64,000 bases of DNA, from contig JAEESE010000002.1 of NCBI GenBank assembly GCA_016286165.1, positions 62,001 to 126,000 on the forward strand. Direction: 5' to 3'. Made by a program: the position numbers and the translations under genes. Under the pieces are notes generated by a model, which was not told the DNA's origin, searched no databases, and saw nothing but the letters and a program-made list of their open reading frames with translations. Shown here piece by piece: positions 10,051 to 19,206 of this stretch. Every line of letters starts with the position of its first letter. Within the stretch, counting starts at the first letter, position 1. The DNA comes from Bacteroidaceae bacterium (GTDB taxonomy: Bacteria; Bacteroidota; Bacteroidia; Bacteroidales; Bacteroidaceae).

Positions 10051-10290
10051 TATGAACTTAGACCATGCTTCCACTTTTCGGGGTTTTTCAGACCATAATT
10101 CATTGAACAGCAATGATATATACCCAGTGGAGGCTATTCCCATAGCCTCCACTTTGCTTCCACTGATTTTCAGAAAAGGTGGAGGCTAAGTGGAGGCAAA
10201 TTGAGCAGCCTCCACCCACGCAACCGTCAGGAAACAAATAGGTTAGGTCTCTATTTTAGCCAAAAAGTGGAAGCTAGGTCTAAGTTCATA
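10051..10290. repeat. 240-bp inverted-repeat element (MITE-like candidate)
   Basis: The ends 10051-10079 and 10262-10290 are inverted copies matching at 26 of 28 positions (TATGAACTTAGACC... against its complement). Inside are a perfect 12-bp stem with 4-nt loop (AGTGGAGGCTAT / ATAGCCTCCACT, 10126-10153) and a 10-bp stem (GGTGGAGGCT / AGCCTCCACC, 10178-10187 and 10207-10216). No believable gene lies inside, and no target-site duplication is obvious. A diverged partial copy of the right half is at 24092-24218. The element is about 155 bp upstream of the BspA promoter. Confidence 0.6.
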
Positions 10291-10331
10291 AAATCTTTTA
10301 CGGAAATGTCCATCAAAGCTCTGCCATATAT

Positions 10332-10538
10332 GACTGGTCAAGTCGCCATTTAAGACCAGTCTTATCGCTTCGTAAATACGGTCTTATTGCCATGCATATA
10401 TGGTCTTATTGGCTTGTATGACCGGTCATATCGTACTGGATGACCGGTCTAATATGGGAACAATCTATAGAGTCTTTGCTTACCCTCTATAGAGACTACG
10501 CCAACCCTCTATAGAGACTGCGCAAACTCTCTATAGAG
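10332..10538. repeat. 22-bp phased palindrome array 1 (10 cores)
   Basis: Ten short palindromic cores are centred at 10335.5, 10357.5, 10379.5, 10401.5, 10423.5, 10445.5, 10467.5, 10489.5, 10511.5 and 10533.5, a constant 22 bp. The first six are GACCGGTC or one to three changes from it; the fifth extends to the 14-bp palindrome TATGACCGGTCATA. The last four are CTATAG, mostly within CTCTATAGAG. The register is unbroken where the core type changes. The array lies between the cyclophilin gene's stop and the inverted-repeat element. The rest of the gap 9897-10576 shows nothing else. Confidence 0.85.
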
Positions 10539-10576
10539 ACTGATGCTTTCCATGAAAGGCTAATGGGAGAATAGTC

Positions 10577-11440
10577 TTATTTCCGAATCGTTATGCGTTT
10601 GATGCTGACGGCTTTTCGAGGACGCTCTTTGGCATCAACGGGAGTGCGGCCGATGCGTAGTGCTATAGGCATGCCATCTACGACCTCGCCGAAGACAGTG
10701 TATTCGCCGTCGAGATGGGGAGCGCCACCGATACGGGCATAGGTCTGACGCTGTGCTTCGGTGAACGGTTGTGGCGGGTTCTTGGCTATGGCTTGTTCGG
10801 CTTCGACCTGCAGACGGTTGAGCAGTTCCTGTTGGGCGGCACGATCGGTTGACTTAAGGCGTGCGAGTTCTTCTGCATGTTCGCGCTGCAGCTGCTCGAA
10901 ACGAGCTGCGACCTTACCCTCGTACAGCAGGGCCTGCAGTTCCGAGAGTTCAGCAGACGTTTGTTTCTTACCCGTGACGATATACCACTGCAACGGACTT
11001 GAGCAGCGACCAGGGTTTATGCTGTCGGGCTCACGTGCTGCAGCCAAGGCTCCTTGCTTGTGGAAATGACGGGGATAGATGATTTCGGGTGGTATAGCCC
11101 CCTCTGGGGACCCCTTTCCGATTGGCGACACGGCGCTTGCCTCTTTCCTCTCGGGATTTGCCTTCAATGCCGTATCTCCTGCCTGAATAACCATTTCGGG
11201 TACGATGCGATTGAAGAGGAGACCGTCGTAGATGCCAGCCTCCACGTTGCGAATGAAATTATCGCGGTGCAAAGGTGTATCATCATAGAGGCGCACTACA
11301 ATCTTTCCCTCTGAGGTTTCGATTACAACCTCCGTCTTACCTATTGCGTCGCGCTTCTTATCGGAACAGGCAAAAAGGATTGGAAAGGCAGCAACACACA
11401 AGGCTATATGTGCGAAGCGGGTGAAGAAAATGGGATTCAT
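10577..11440 (-). CDS. Cyclophilin-type peptidyl-prolyl cis-trans isomerase, lipoprotein
   Basis: This protein catalyses proline isomerisation, presumably on the periplasmic side of the envelope. The N-terminus is a lipoprotein signal with a lipobox cysteine (FPILFAC). The cyclophilin core is visible ('VVRLYDDTPLHRDNF', 'YDGLLFNRIVPEMVIQAGD', 'YTVFGEVVDGM'). Between the core halves lies a charged, helical insertion of about 80 residues rich in E, Q, L and R that looks like a coiled coil. A longer start at 11452 adds four residues (MSTI) and cannot be excluded. A good -7 box lies 26-38 bp upstream, depending on the start. Confidence 0.88.
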   Translation of the reverse strand: MNPIFFTRFAHIALCVAAFPILFACSDKKRDAIGKTEVVIETSEGKIVVRLYDDTPLHRDNFIRNVEAGIYDGLLFNRIVPEMVIQAGDTALKANPERKEASAVSPIGKGSPEGAIPPEIIYPRHFHKQGALAAAREPDSINPGRCSSPLQWYIVTGKKQTSAELSELQALLYEGKVAARFEQLQREHAEELARLKSTDRAAQQELLNRLQVEAEQAIAKNPPQPFTEAQRQTYARIGGAPHLDGEYTVFGEVVDGMPIALRIGRTPVDAKERPRKAVSIKRITIRK

Positions 11441-11477
11441 AATAGTCGACAAGCTTGAAAAACATTAAACTTTGGCG

Positions 11478-11485
11478 CAAAGATA
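11478..11485 (-). promoter_or_regulatory. -7 promoter box for the cyclophilin gene
   Basis: The minus strand reads TATCTTTG, matching TAnnTTTG, close to the start codon. Together with the diverging box at 11560 it defines a short divergent promoter region. Confidence 0.65.
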
Positions 11486-11559
11486 AGCCTTTTCATGATA
11501 AAAATAGTCAAAACTCGGAGTTTTTTAGGTTTATCAATCACGAATTGTGAATTAATAGC

Positions 11560-11567
11560 TACCTTTG
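11560..11567 (+). promoter_or_regulatory. -7 promoter box for tamB-tamL
   Basis: TACCTTTG matches TAnnTTTG. It is 218 bp before the tamB start, so the heptamer tract at 11590-11708 would lie in the transcribed leader. Confidence 0.6.
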
Positions 11568-11589
11568 CAAGGAAGTATGGACTTAGTTA

Positions 11590-11708
11590 GTTGACAGTTG
11601 ACAGTTGACAGTTGACAGTTGACAGTTGACAGTTGACAGGTGACAGGTGACAGGTGACAGGTGACAAGTGACAGTTGACAGTTGGCAGGTGACAGGTGAC
11701 AGGTGACT
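11590..11708 (+). repeat. Heptanucleotide tandem repeat, 17 units
   Basis: Seventeen 7-bp units run without a gap: seven GTTGACA, four GGTGACA, then AGTGACA, GTTGACA, GTTGGCA, two GGTGACA and GGTGACT. The tract is noncoding, between the -7 box at 11560 and the tamB start. A second, degenerate TGTAAAT-type repetition follows at about 11750-11780. Unit number is expected to vary by replication slippage; any effect on translation is inference. Confidence 0.95.
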
Positions 11709-11785
11709 TGCGAAGCCGCAGCCGACGAAAGTCTGCGCTATAGTTAAATTGTAAATCGTAAATTTGTAAATTGTAAATAACCTCG

Positions 11786-14700
11786 ATGTCTCGTCTGCTG
11801 AAATGGATTGGTGCTGCAGTGGCTACTCCCATAGTAGTCGCAGTGGCAGCCGTGGCTGCATTGTACCTGCCGCCAGTGCAGGACTTTGCCGTGAAGAAGC
11901 TGACGAAGTATGCTTCTGAACAGACGGGTATGGACATCAAGGTGGACCGCTTGCGCCTAAGCCCTTGGGTTGACCTGAAACTCGACGGGCTCACGGCCGT
12001 TGATGCCGAGGGCGACACGGTGGTTGCAGCACGTCAGGCCACAGTGGACCTACGGCTTCGCGATATCTTCAAGAAAAAGGTAGGCATTGAAGGTCTGACG
12101 CTCGATGGCGCCAAAGTCAATAGCAAGGACCTGGTTGCCGAGGCCGACATACGCGGCACACTCGACCATTTCCACCTACACGACGATGTGGACCTCGGGC
12201 GGAAGCATGTAGACCTCGACAAGATTGAAGGACGAGGGCTCGACCTGGACATCGCCCTGCGCGATACAACTGTAGTGGACACCACCGAATCTGCACCTCT
12301 GAAATGGACAGCAAATGCAAAAAAGGCCGATTTCATCGATTCACATATACGTTTTTCCACCCCTAATGACTCGATGGTAGTGGATGCCGACATCGACAGT
12401 TTGTCGCTCGCTGACGCCGATGTTGACCTGGAAAAGCAGAGGTACAAAGTGGGCAAGGCCAAGCTCAAAGGTAATATCAGAGAGGTGAAAGGCGCGGGTG
12501 TTCTCGAACAATTAAAAGAAGAGAGCAAGGGACAAAAAGGCAAGGGCATGCCTATAGACTTGAAGCTGGAGAACGTGGACTACGACGGAGAGCGTGAACG
12601 CATAAGTCTGCCGAGCATTGACCTGCGCACTCCTACATCTCGTTTCCAAGGCGGAACGGACATCGACCTTAAGGCCTTCAAGCCTGGAGGCGACGGTGCC
12701 CTGGACCTCAATTTCGATACTTACCTCTCAAAAGCCGACATCAAACGTATCGGAGGCACACGTCTGCCTAAAGGATTCGACAGCTCATACCCAGAGGAAT
12801 TGCTGCACATAAGAGGCTCTGGCCGCGGAAATCTCGACAATATGACCTTGAACCATTTCGAGGCTACCTTGCCCGGTTCAATCTTCCTCGACGGTCGCGG
12901 CACCATCAGCGGTCTGGCCGACAGCACTGGCCTCAAGGCTGATATCGACTACAACCTCGAAACCAAGAATATCAACTGGGTACGAGGCATGGCCGATGGA
13001 GCGCTGGATGATGTGCGACTGCCAGCCATGAGCCTTGCAGGTAACGTGAAGGCCGACGGTCCGCGTTATTCCACGATAAGCCAGCTGCGCGAGGGCGGAG
13101 GCACAGCAGCCATACAGGCCGACATCGACACTCGAGGCGACATGAGCTACAATGCCGATGTGCGCACACGAAACCTTAACCTGCGCCATTTCGTGCCTTC
13201 GCTCACCGCAAGCCCACTTACCGCTCACGCTAAGATTAAAGGTAGCGGCACCGATATCAACAGTCATGCTACCCGCATCGATGCCAAGGCAGAGATTGCC
13301 AGCCTGCACTACGACAAGATAAACCTTTCAAATACCACGCTCGATGCACAGCTGCGCAACGGCCGAGGGCATGCCCGCATGACGGCCAACAACAACCAGA
13401 TGGTGATGCAGGCAGACCTTGACGGACTGTTTAACTACAGGAGCCTGAAGGCGGGTAAGGGCAGCCGCCAGCAGCCGCTGTCAGACCTCACCTTCAGCGT
13501 AGACCTTAGCCGAGCAGACCTGCAGGCCTTAGGCTTAGTGGACGACCCACTGAAGGTGGCAGCCTGCATGCACATCGACGGCACTACCGATTTGAATCGC
13601 AGACATCAGATAAGCGGCACCATAACCGATATAGTGCTGCAACCCGGCGACACAATCTTCAGGCCCGAAGATGTCACGCTCGAAGCCCTGTTACGGCCTG
13701 ACACCACCTTTGCCCACGTCAGCAGCGGCGACCTCGTACTGACGGCGCATGGCCGTACAGGCTACGACCGCCTGCTCTCACAGCTGCAACACTTTGCTGA
13801 TGAAGCTTCACGCCAGACCAAGGAACGCATCTTCGATATGGACGCCCTGAAGCGTCGCATGCCTGAGATGGATTTGCATCTTACTGCCGGTCAGCATAAT
13901 CCCGCTCACGATATCTGTAAGTCTATGGGCTACAGCTTCGAGACGGCCGACCTCGACCTACGCCTTGACCCACGCAATGGCATTAACGGAGGAGGCCATG
14001 TGCACAGCCTCAACACCGGTTCGATACTCCTTGACACGATTAATTTCCATGCAAAACAGAACGCAGAAGGCATAGCCATTGACGCCCGCGTGCACAACGG
14101 CCGGCGTAATCCGCAAATCAGTTTCGACTCGCGGCTTAACGCACACCTGCAAAACGACGGACGGGCCGGTGCCAATCTCCAGTTCTTCGACGACCGAGGG
14201 CGCAAAGGCATAGACTTAGGGCTGCAAGCGGCAGTGCGCAACGACAGCCTCGTCATACACCTCGAGCCCCTTAACCCAATCATAGCTTACCGCCGATTCA
14301 ACCTCAACGAGGACAACTACATCAGACTTGGCAAGAAAAACCGAGTGACGGCCAATGTGGACCTGCTCGCCGACGACGGCACAGGTCTGAAACTCTACTC
14401 CGCCGACAATGATGATGCACTTCAGGACCTCACCGTGAGCATCAACCATCTGAACTTAGGCGAACTGACTACCGTAGTGCCCTACGCTCCACACCTGAGC
14501 GGTTTCCTCCACGGCGACGCACATCTCATACAAACAGCTGAACACTTCAGCGTGTCGACAGATATGACTGTGGACGATCTCACCTACGAAGGAGCATCGC
14601 TCGGACAGGTAGGCTTGGAAGGTGTGTACCTGCCCAATGCCGACGGCAGCCATTTCGTTGACGGCAACCTACTTCAAACGGGCGTGCCCGTGGCTTCGTT

Positions 14701-16306
14701 CAATGGTTCATACACGCCGAAGGGCGAACTCGGACTCCTTGACATCGACGTATCGCTCGACCGTCTGCCCTTCTCGCTTGCCAACGGCTTCATCGACAAC
14801 GGCCTGGCCACACTCAGCGGTATAGCCCTCGGCGACCTTCACATAGGCGGCACTACCAAGCGGCCACTCGTAAATGGAGCGATAATCACCAACGACCTTC
14901 GCATCAATTCGGCTCCGTATAGTCTGAGCCTACGCGTAGAGGATGACACGCTCCGCTTCAATGACAGCCACATAAAGCTCGACAATATCAAAGTCTACTC
15001 CACGGGCAAGAGTCCATTCGTGATGAACGGCGACATAGACTTCGCCAATACCGACAAGATAAGCATCGACGCACGAATGACAGCTTACGACTTCGAACTC
15101 ATTAACGCGAAGAAGACACCACAGGCTGTGACGTATGGCAAAATGTACGTCGACTTCAGCGCCATGCTACGCGGAACACTCGAGAACCTACGCCTGTACG
15201 GTCGTCTGAAAGTGTTAGGCAACACAGACCTGACCTACGTGCTTACCGATTCGCCACTGACGGTAGAGGACCAGCTGGCCGACCTCGTCGAGTTTGTCGA
15301 CTTCACCGACTCGCTCGCCGTGGTAGAAGAAGTTCACGAACGGCCTCAGAACATCAATATCACCATGAACGTAAGCATCGACGACGCGGCACAGGTGCAC
15401 TGCCTGCTGAGCGCCGACGGCTCAAGTTATGTCGACCTTGAGGGAGGCGGCGACCTCACTCTGACCTACTCGCCCGAGAAAGACCTTCAGATGAACGGCC
15501 GCTACACCGTGAACAGCGGCACCATCAAGTACACCATGATGGTAATCCCGCTCAAGGAGTTCAACATCAAGAGCGGCAGCTATGCCGAGTTCCGAGGTCC
15601 CATCATGAACCCGACACTCAATATCAGCGCCACCGAACGTCTGCGCACCACCATCACCGAGAACCAGCAACCGCGCTCGGTTAACTTTGATGTCGGCATG
15701 AATATCACGCAGACACTTGACGACTTAGGCCTGGAATTCACGCTCGACGCTCCGGAAGACCTGGCAATACGCAACGAGTTGGCTACGATGTCGGCCGAAC
15801 AGCGCGGACGCGTAGCCGTGACAATGTTGGCCACTGGCATGTATATAACCGACGCCAACAGCGCTTCCAGCGGCGGTTTCTCAACTCAGAACGCCCTGAA
15901 TGCCTTCCTACAGAGTCAGATTTCGAACATCACCAGCAAAGCCCTGAAGAGCGTCGACCTCTCGCTGGGCATGGAACAAGGCCTCAGCGCCTCGGGCTCC
16001 ACCACTACCGACTACAGTTTCCGCTTCGCCAAGCGCTTCTGGGGCAACAGAATAGGTGTCATCGTAGGCGGTAAGGTGAGCACAGGCTCCGATGCGCAGA
16101 ACACGGGTCAGTCGCTCATCGACAATGTCAGCATTGAATATCGTCTCGACCAAAGCGCCAGCCGCTACGTGAAAGTGTACTACGACAAAAACTACGAATC
16201 ACTGCTCGAGAGCGAGGTCACCGAGATGGGCGCCGGCCTTGTGCTGCGCCGCAAGACGGCCCGCTTGGGCGAGCTGTTCCTGTTCAAGAGGAAAAAAGAA
16301 GAATAA
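11786..16306 (+). CDS. tamB: Translocation and assembly module protein TamB
   Basis: TamB-type proteins are inner-membrane-anchored periplasmic beta-groove proteins that bridge to the outer membrane and work with a TamA or TamL partner in outer-membrane biogenesis or lipid transport. The 1506-residue product has one N-terminal membrane segment (WIGAAVATPIVVAVAAVAAL), a very long repetitive beta-rich body and the conserved C-terminal TamB/DUF490 domain ('GRYTVNSGTIKYTMMVIPLKEF', 'GPIMNPTLNISATER'). The start has the expected positively charged SRLLKWIG. The next gene begins within about 50 bp, which supports a tamB-tamL operon. Confidence 0.93.
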   Translation: MSRLLKWIGAAVATPIVVAVAAVAALYLPPVQDFAVKKLTKYASEQTGMDIKVDRLRLSPWVDLKLDGLTAVDAEGDTVVAARQATVDLRLRDIFKKKVGIEGLTLDGAKVNSKDLVAEADIRGTLDHFHLHDDVDLGRKHVDLDKIEGRGLDLDIALRDTTVVDTTESAPLKWTANAKKADFIDSHIRFSTPNDSMVVDADIDSLSLADADVDLEKQRYKVGKAKLKGNIREVKGAGVLEQLKEESKGQKGKGMPIDLKLENVDYDGERERISLPSIDLRTPTSRFQGGTDIDLKAFKPGGDGALDLNFDTYLSKADIKRIGGTRLPKGFDSSYPEELLHIRGSGRGNLDNMTLNHFEATLPGSIFLDGRGTISGLADSTGLKADIDYNLETKNINWVRGMADGALDDVRLPAMSLAGNVKADGPRYSTISQLREGGGTAAIQADIDTRGDMSYNADVRTRNLNLRHFVPSLTASPLTAHAKIKGSGTDINSHATRIDAKAEIASLHYDKINLSNTTLDAQLRNGRGHARMTANNNQMVMQADLDGLFNYRSLKAGKGSRQQPLSDLTFSVDLSRADLQALGLVDDPLKVAACMHIDGTTDLNRRHQISGTITDIVLQPGDTIFRPEDVTLEALLRPDTTFAHVSSGDLVLTAHGRTGYDRLLSQLQHFADEASRQTKERIFDMDALKRRMPEMDLHLTAGQHNPAHDICKSMGYSFETADLDLRLDPRNGINGGGHVHSLNTGSILLDTINFHAKQNAEGIAIDARVHNGRRNPQISFDSRLNAHLQNDGRAGANLQFFDDRGRKGIDLGLQAAVRNDSLVIHLEPLNPIIAYRRFNLNEDNYIRLGKKNRVTANVDLLADDGTGLKLYSADNDDALQDLTVSINHLNLGELTTVVPYAPHLSGFLHGDAHLIQTAEHFSVSTDMTVDDLTYEGASLGQVGLEGVYLPNADGSHFVDGNLLQTGVPVASFNGSYTPKGELGLLDIDVSLDRLPFSLANGFIDNGLATLSGIALGDLHIGGTTKRPLVNGAIITNDLRINSAPYSLSLRVEDDTLRFNDSHIKLDNIKVYSTGKSPFVMNGDIDFANTDKISIDARMTAYDFELINAKKTPQAVTYGKMYVDFSAMLRGTLENLRLYGRLKVLGNTDLTYVLTDSPLTVEDQLADLVEFVDFTDSLAVVEEVHERPQNINITMNVSIDDAAQVHCLLSADGSSYVDLEGGGDLTLTYSPEKDLQMNGRYTVNSGTIKYTMMVIPLKEFNIKSGSYAEFRGPIMNPTLNISATERLRTTITENQQPRSVNFDVGMNITQTLDDLGLEFTLDAPEDLAIRNELATMSAEQRGRVAVTMLATGMYITDANSASSGGFSTQNALNAFLQSQISNITSKALKSVDLSLGMEQGLSASGSTTTDYSFRFAKRFWGNRIGVIVGGKVSTGSDAQNTGQSLIDNVSIEYRLDQSASRYVKVYYDKNYESLLESEVTEMGAGLVLRRKTARLGELFLFKRKKEE

Positions 16307-16358
16307 AACAATGGCCCACCACTCCCCGGGGAGGAGAACAGCCTACACCAGCCCCTTC

Positions 16359-18953
16359 ATGAAACAAAGATTTGTCCATATCAAACGTAATGCGTGTATG
16401 TTAAGCTCGTGGCATAACATACTCATATTCTTTATTCTCTATTCTTCACTTTTCATTTTCCTCTCATCTTGTTCTACCACCGAGAAACTGCCAGAAGGCG
16501 ACGTTCTGTACACGGGTATCTCGGAGATAGCCTACGACCGTAAGGCCAAATCGAAATATGCGAGCAAGGAAGAGAACGACTCTACGGGCGTCATCACGGC
16601 CATGGCACGGGCCTACAACCTCGTGGACGAGCTGCTTTCAGGCAACCTGAAAGCGCAGGACATACGCGCATACATTAATATTAATAAGGACAGCCTCAGC
16701 GCCGAACAGCGCGATTCATTGCTCCGCAGCGCAGCCATACTGGAGAAAGCTACTGCTGAGGCACGCGAGGAAGTGAATGCAGCCTTGGCATACTCGCCCA
16801 ACAACAGCATCTTCGGCAGCTCGTCGGCACGATGGCAGTTGCCCGTAGGCCTGTGGTTCTACACAGGTTTCGTTGACAAGCAAAGCCGTTTCGGCCGTTG
16901 GATGTTCAACAGTTTCGCTGCCACGCCACGCACCATAGCCATGGCTAACCCACAAGTACGCACACAAGTAGCCCGCAACACCTTGCGCAACTACGGATTC
17001 TTCCGCGGGCGCGTGGACTACGAGATTCAGCCTAACCCCAAAAACGAACGGAAAGCCAAGATTGGCTATTCGGTATACCCCGGCCCGTTGTTCCGTTTCG
17101 GAACGATAGAATACCAGAACTTCGGCGTTGTCACCGACAGCCTCATACGTGCCACAGCCGACAAAAGTCTGCTGCACGAAGGCGATGCCTTCAACGTGCC
17201 CAACCTCGATGCCGAGCGCACACGCCTGAGCAAGCTCTTCCGCAACAACGGTTTCTTCTACTGCCGCCCAGAATACATCACCTTCAGGGCCGACACAATC
17301 CAAACTCCTTTCACGGCTCACATGCAAGTTCGCCCGCGCACCGACCTGCCGCCGCAGGCCAAGAACCGCTTCAAGATGGGGCGCACCACTATCACCGTCA
17401 TGCCCTACGATGATTACAAGATAACCGACAGCCTCACCTTGCGTGAATATCAGATGCGTTGGAGCGGAGGCACCAAGAAGCCGCCCTTGCGCTTCGGAGC
17501 CATTCGCCACTACCTCTTCTACCAGCCCGGCTCACAGTTCCGCGCCAGCCTCCACGAACTCATCCAACAGAAGCTCTCGGGCATGGGAGTATTCTCCAAC
17601 ATTCAGATGAGCTACACGCCGCGCGACACCACCGACACGTGCTCGATACTTGATGTGAACATCTTCGGAATCCTGGACAAGCCCTACGACAGCGAACTCG
17701 AGGCCAAGATAACCAACAAGAGCAACGGCCTGCTCGGACCGGGACTCTCGTGGGGCATGAGCAAGCGCAACGCCTTCCGTGGCGCTGAACAGTTGTCGTT
17801 TAAAGTATACGGCAGCTACGAATGGCAGACAGGCGTCTCAGCCACCGAAGGCCACAACGGCCTGTTGAACTCCTTTGAACTTGGAGCCACGGCAGGCCTC
17901 ACCTACCCTCGCCTGCGCTTCTTCGGCCTGCCATTTGTGCGCAAGATGAGCCGGCAGGCCGAAGCCACAACAGCCTACAAGCTTGATGTAGACTGGATGA
18001 ATCGCGCAGGATTCTTCCAACTGTTGAATTTCAGCGGCCGACTCACTTACACATATTGGAATGTCCGCCAGCGCCGACTGCGGCACGAACTGACGCCCGC
18101 TCGTCTCGATTACACTATGCTTGCCCATCGTTCCCACCGTTTCGATTCGCTTATGACGGCCAATCCGGCCCTATACATAAGCATGCGCAACCAGCTTGTA
18201 CCTTCGATGGCTTATACCCTCACATACAGCACTCTACGCCCTGGCACCGTGGCAACCGCCAATGCCCACCACCGCACCGTTATAATCGGAGCCAAACAAG
18301 CTGGCCATATCCTGAACGGCATATACGCTCTGGCTGGCCACGAGCGCAAGGAACGCAACAAGAAACTACTCGGTGTGCCCTTCGCACAGTTCCTAAAGCT
18401 CTCGGCCGAATGGCGTGAGACATTCCCTGTCACCCTGCACTCACGCATCGCAGCCCGTGCTTACCTCGGCGCAGTTTGGAGCTATGGCAACTCAACCATG
18501 GCACCTTATGTCGACCTGTTCAACGTAGGCGGTGCCAACAGTATACGCGCATTCGGTGTCCGCACCGTAGGTCCGGGTCGTTACCACCCTGCCAGTTCAG
18601 GATGGAGCTACGTCGACCAAGTGGGCAACCTCAAGTTCGAGGCCAACGTAGAATACCGCTTCCCACTCGTAGGAGCATTGGAGGGCGCCCTGTTCCTCGA
18701 TACAGGAAACGTATGGCTCATGCAACCCGACGAGAGCAGGCCGGGCGCTGCCATAGATGCCAGCGAGTTCCTCAACGACTTGGCCCTTGGCACAGGTGTC
18801 GGTTTCCGCTACGACCTCGACTTCCTCGTCCTTCGTTTCGACATAGGCGTCGGACTTCACGCGCCATACGACACAGGTCGCTCAGGCTACTATAACATGC
18901 CGCGTTTCAAGGATTCACTCGGCTTCCATATCGCCGTGGGCTATCCGTTCTAA
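16359..18953 (+). CDS. tamL: TamL: lipoprotein BamA/TamA-family outer-membrane protein
   Basis: This Omp85-family outer-membrane barrel works with TamB; in Bacteroidota the TamA role is taken by a lipoprotein variant called TamL. The signal segment ends in a lipobox (FIFLSSC). POTRA-like repeats follow (about residues 190-390, e.g. 'LSKLFRNNGFFYCRPEY'), then a C-terminal surface-antigen barrel ('FNVGGANSIRAFGVRTVGPG', 'GHIAVGYPF'-like end 'FHIAVGYPF'). The frame is open upstream into tamB; possible ATGs are 16311, 16359 and 16398. I prefer 16359 because it gives a basic N-terminus before the hydrophobic stretch. Confidence 0.9.
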   Translation: MKQRFVHIKRNACMLSSWHNILIFFILYSSLFIFLSSCSTTEKLPEGDVLYTGISEIAYDRKAKSKYASKEENDSTGVITAMARAYNLVDELLSGNLKAQDIRAYININKDSLSAEQRDSLLRSAAILEKATAEAREEVNAALAYSPNNSIFGSSSARWQLPVGLWFYTGFVDKQSRFGRWMFNSFAATPRTIAMANPQVRTQVARNTLRNYGFFRGRVDYEIQPNPKNERKAKIGYSVYPGPLFRFGTIEYQNFGVVTDSLIRATADKSLLHEGDAFNVPNLDAERTRLSKLFRNNGFFYCRPEYITFRADTIQTPFTAHMQVRPRTDLPPQAKNRFKMGRTTITVMPYDDYKITDSLTLREYQMRWSGGTKKPPLRFGAIRHYLFYQPGSQFRASLHELIQQKLSGMGVFSNIQMSYTPRDTTDTCSILDVNIFGILDKPYDSELEAKITNKSNGLLGPGLSWGMSKRNAFRGAEQLSFKVYGSYEWQTGVSATEGHNGLLNSFELGATAGLTYPRLRFFGLPFVRKMSRQAEATTAYKLDVDWMNRAGFFQLLNFSGRLTYTYWNVRQRRLRHELTPARLDYTMLAHRSHRFDSLMTANPALYISMRNQLVPSMAYTLTYSTLRPGTVATANAHHRTVIIGAKQAGHILNGIYALAGHERKERNKKLLGVPFAQFLKLSAEWRETFPVTLHSRIAARAYLGAVWSYGNSTMAPYVDLFNVGGANSIRAFGVRTVGPGRYHPASSGWSYVDQVGNLKFEANVEYRFPLVGALEGALFLDTGNVWLMQPDESRPGAAIDASEFLNDLALGTGVGFRYDLDFLVLRFDIGVGLHAPYDTGRSGYYNMPRFKDSLGFHIAVGYPF

Positions 18954-19002
18954 CGTTGTCGCCAAGGTCATAAACCAACACAAACTATTAGCCCTGAAAA
19001 CC

Positions 19003-19104
19003 AGGCCGGCTTTATCCGCGGATTAGGCCGGCCTAATTTGAAAATTAGGTTGGCCTTATCTGCAAATTAGGTTAACCTAATATGCTTTTCCCACTGGTGG
19101 GAAA
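19003..19104. repeat. 22-bp phased palindrome array 2 (5 cores)
   Basis: Cores are centred at 19007.5, 19029.5, 19051.5, 19073.5 and 19095.5, a constant 22 bp: AGGCCGGCTT, TTAGGCCGGCCTAA (perfect 14-mer), TTAGGTTGGCCTTA, TTAGGTTAACCTAA (perfect 14-mer) and TTTCCCACTGGTGGGAAA. The last core also forms the stem of a terminator. The array lies between tamL and the nucleotidyltransferase promoter. Confidence 0.85.
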
Positions 19105-19112
19105 TTTTTTTT
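19087..19112 (+). terminator. Intrinsic terminator after tamL
   Basis: A 7-bp stem (TTTCCCA / TGGGAAA, loop CTGG) is followed directly by eight T. It coincides with the last core of phased array 2. Confidence 0.7.
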
Positions 19113-19123
19113 ACCTTTTCTAC

Positions 19124-19153
19124 TTTGTGTTTCAAAGAAAAGTTGTAACTTTG
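19124..19153 (+). promoter_or_regulatory. Promoter of the nucleotidyltransferase gene
   Basis: TTTG at 19124-19127 and TAACTTTG at 19146-19153 are 18 bp apart. They match the Bacteroidota -33/-7 elements with a spacer one base shorter than usual. Confidence 0.7.
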
Positions 19154-19206
19154 CGCAGAAATCATTAAACACCAACTATTAATTACGGCAAAGCCGTGCC
19201 AATAAC

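Noticed and set aside
9940-10152. 70-codon open frame on the minus strand near the inverted-repeat element
   Set aside because: It runs through the left inverted end and a hairpin, and shows no protein-like features or promoter.
10541-10560. An eleventh core of array 1 (CTTTCCATGAAAG)
   Set aside because: The imperfect palindrome is centred near 10552, off the 22-bp grid (10555.5).
11590-11708. CRISPR or origin-type iterons
   Set aside because: A 7-bp simple tandem tract without spacers; no replication initiator gene or AT-rich unwinding region nearby.
16716-17510. 264-codon open frame on the minus strand
   Set aside because: Antisense shadow of tamL.
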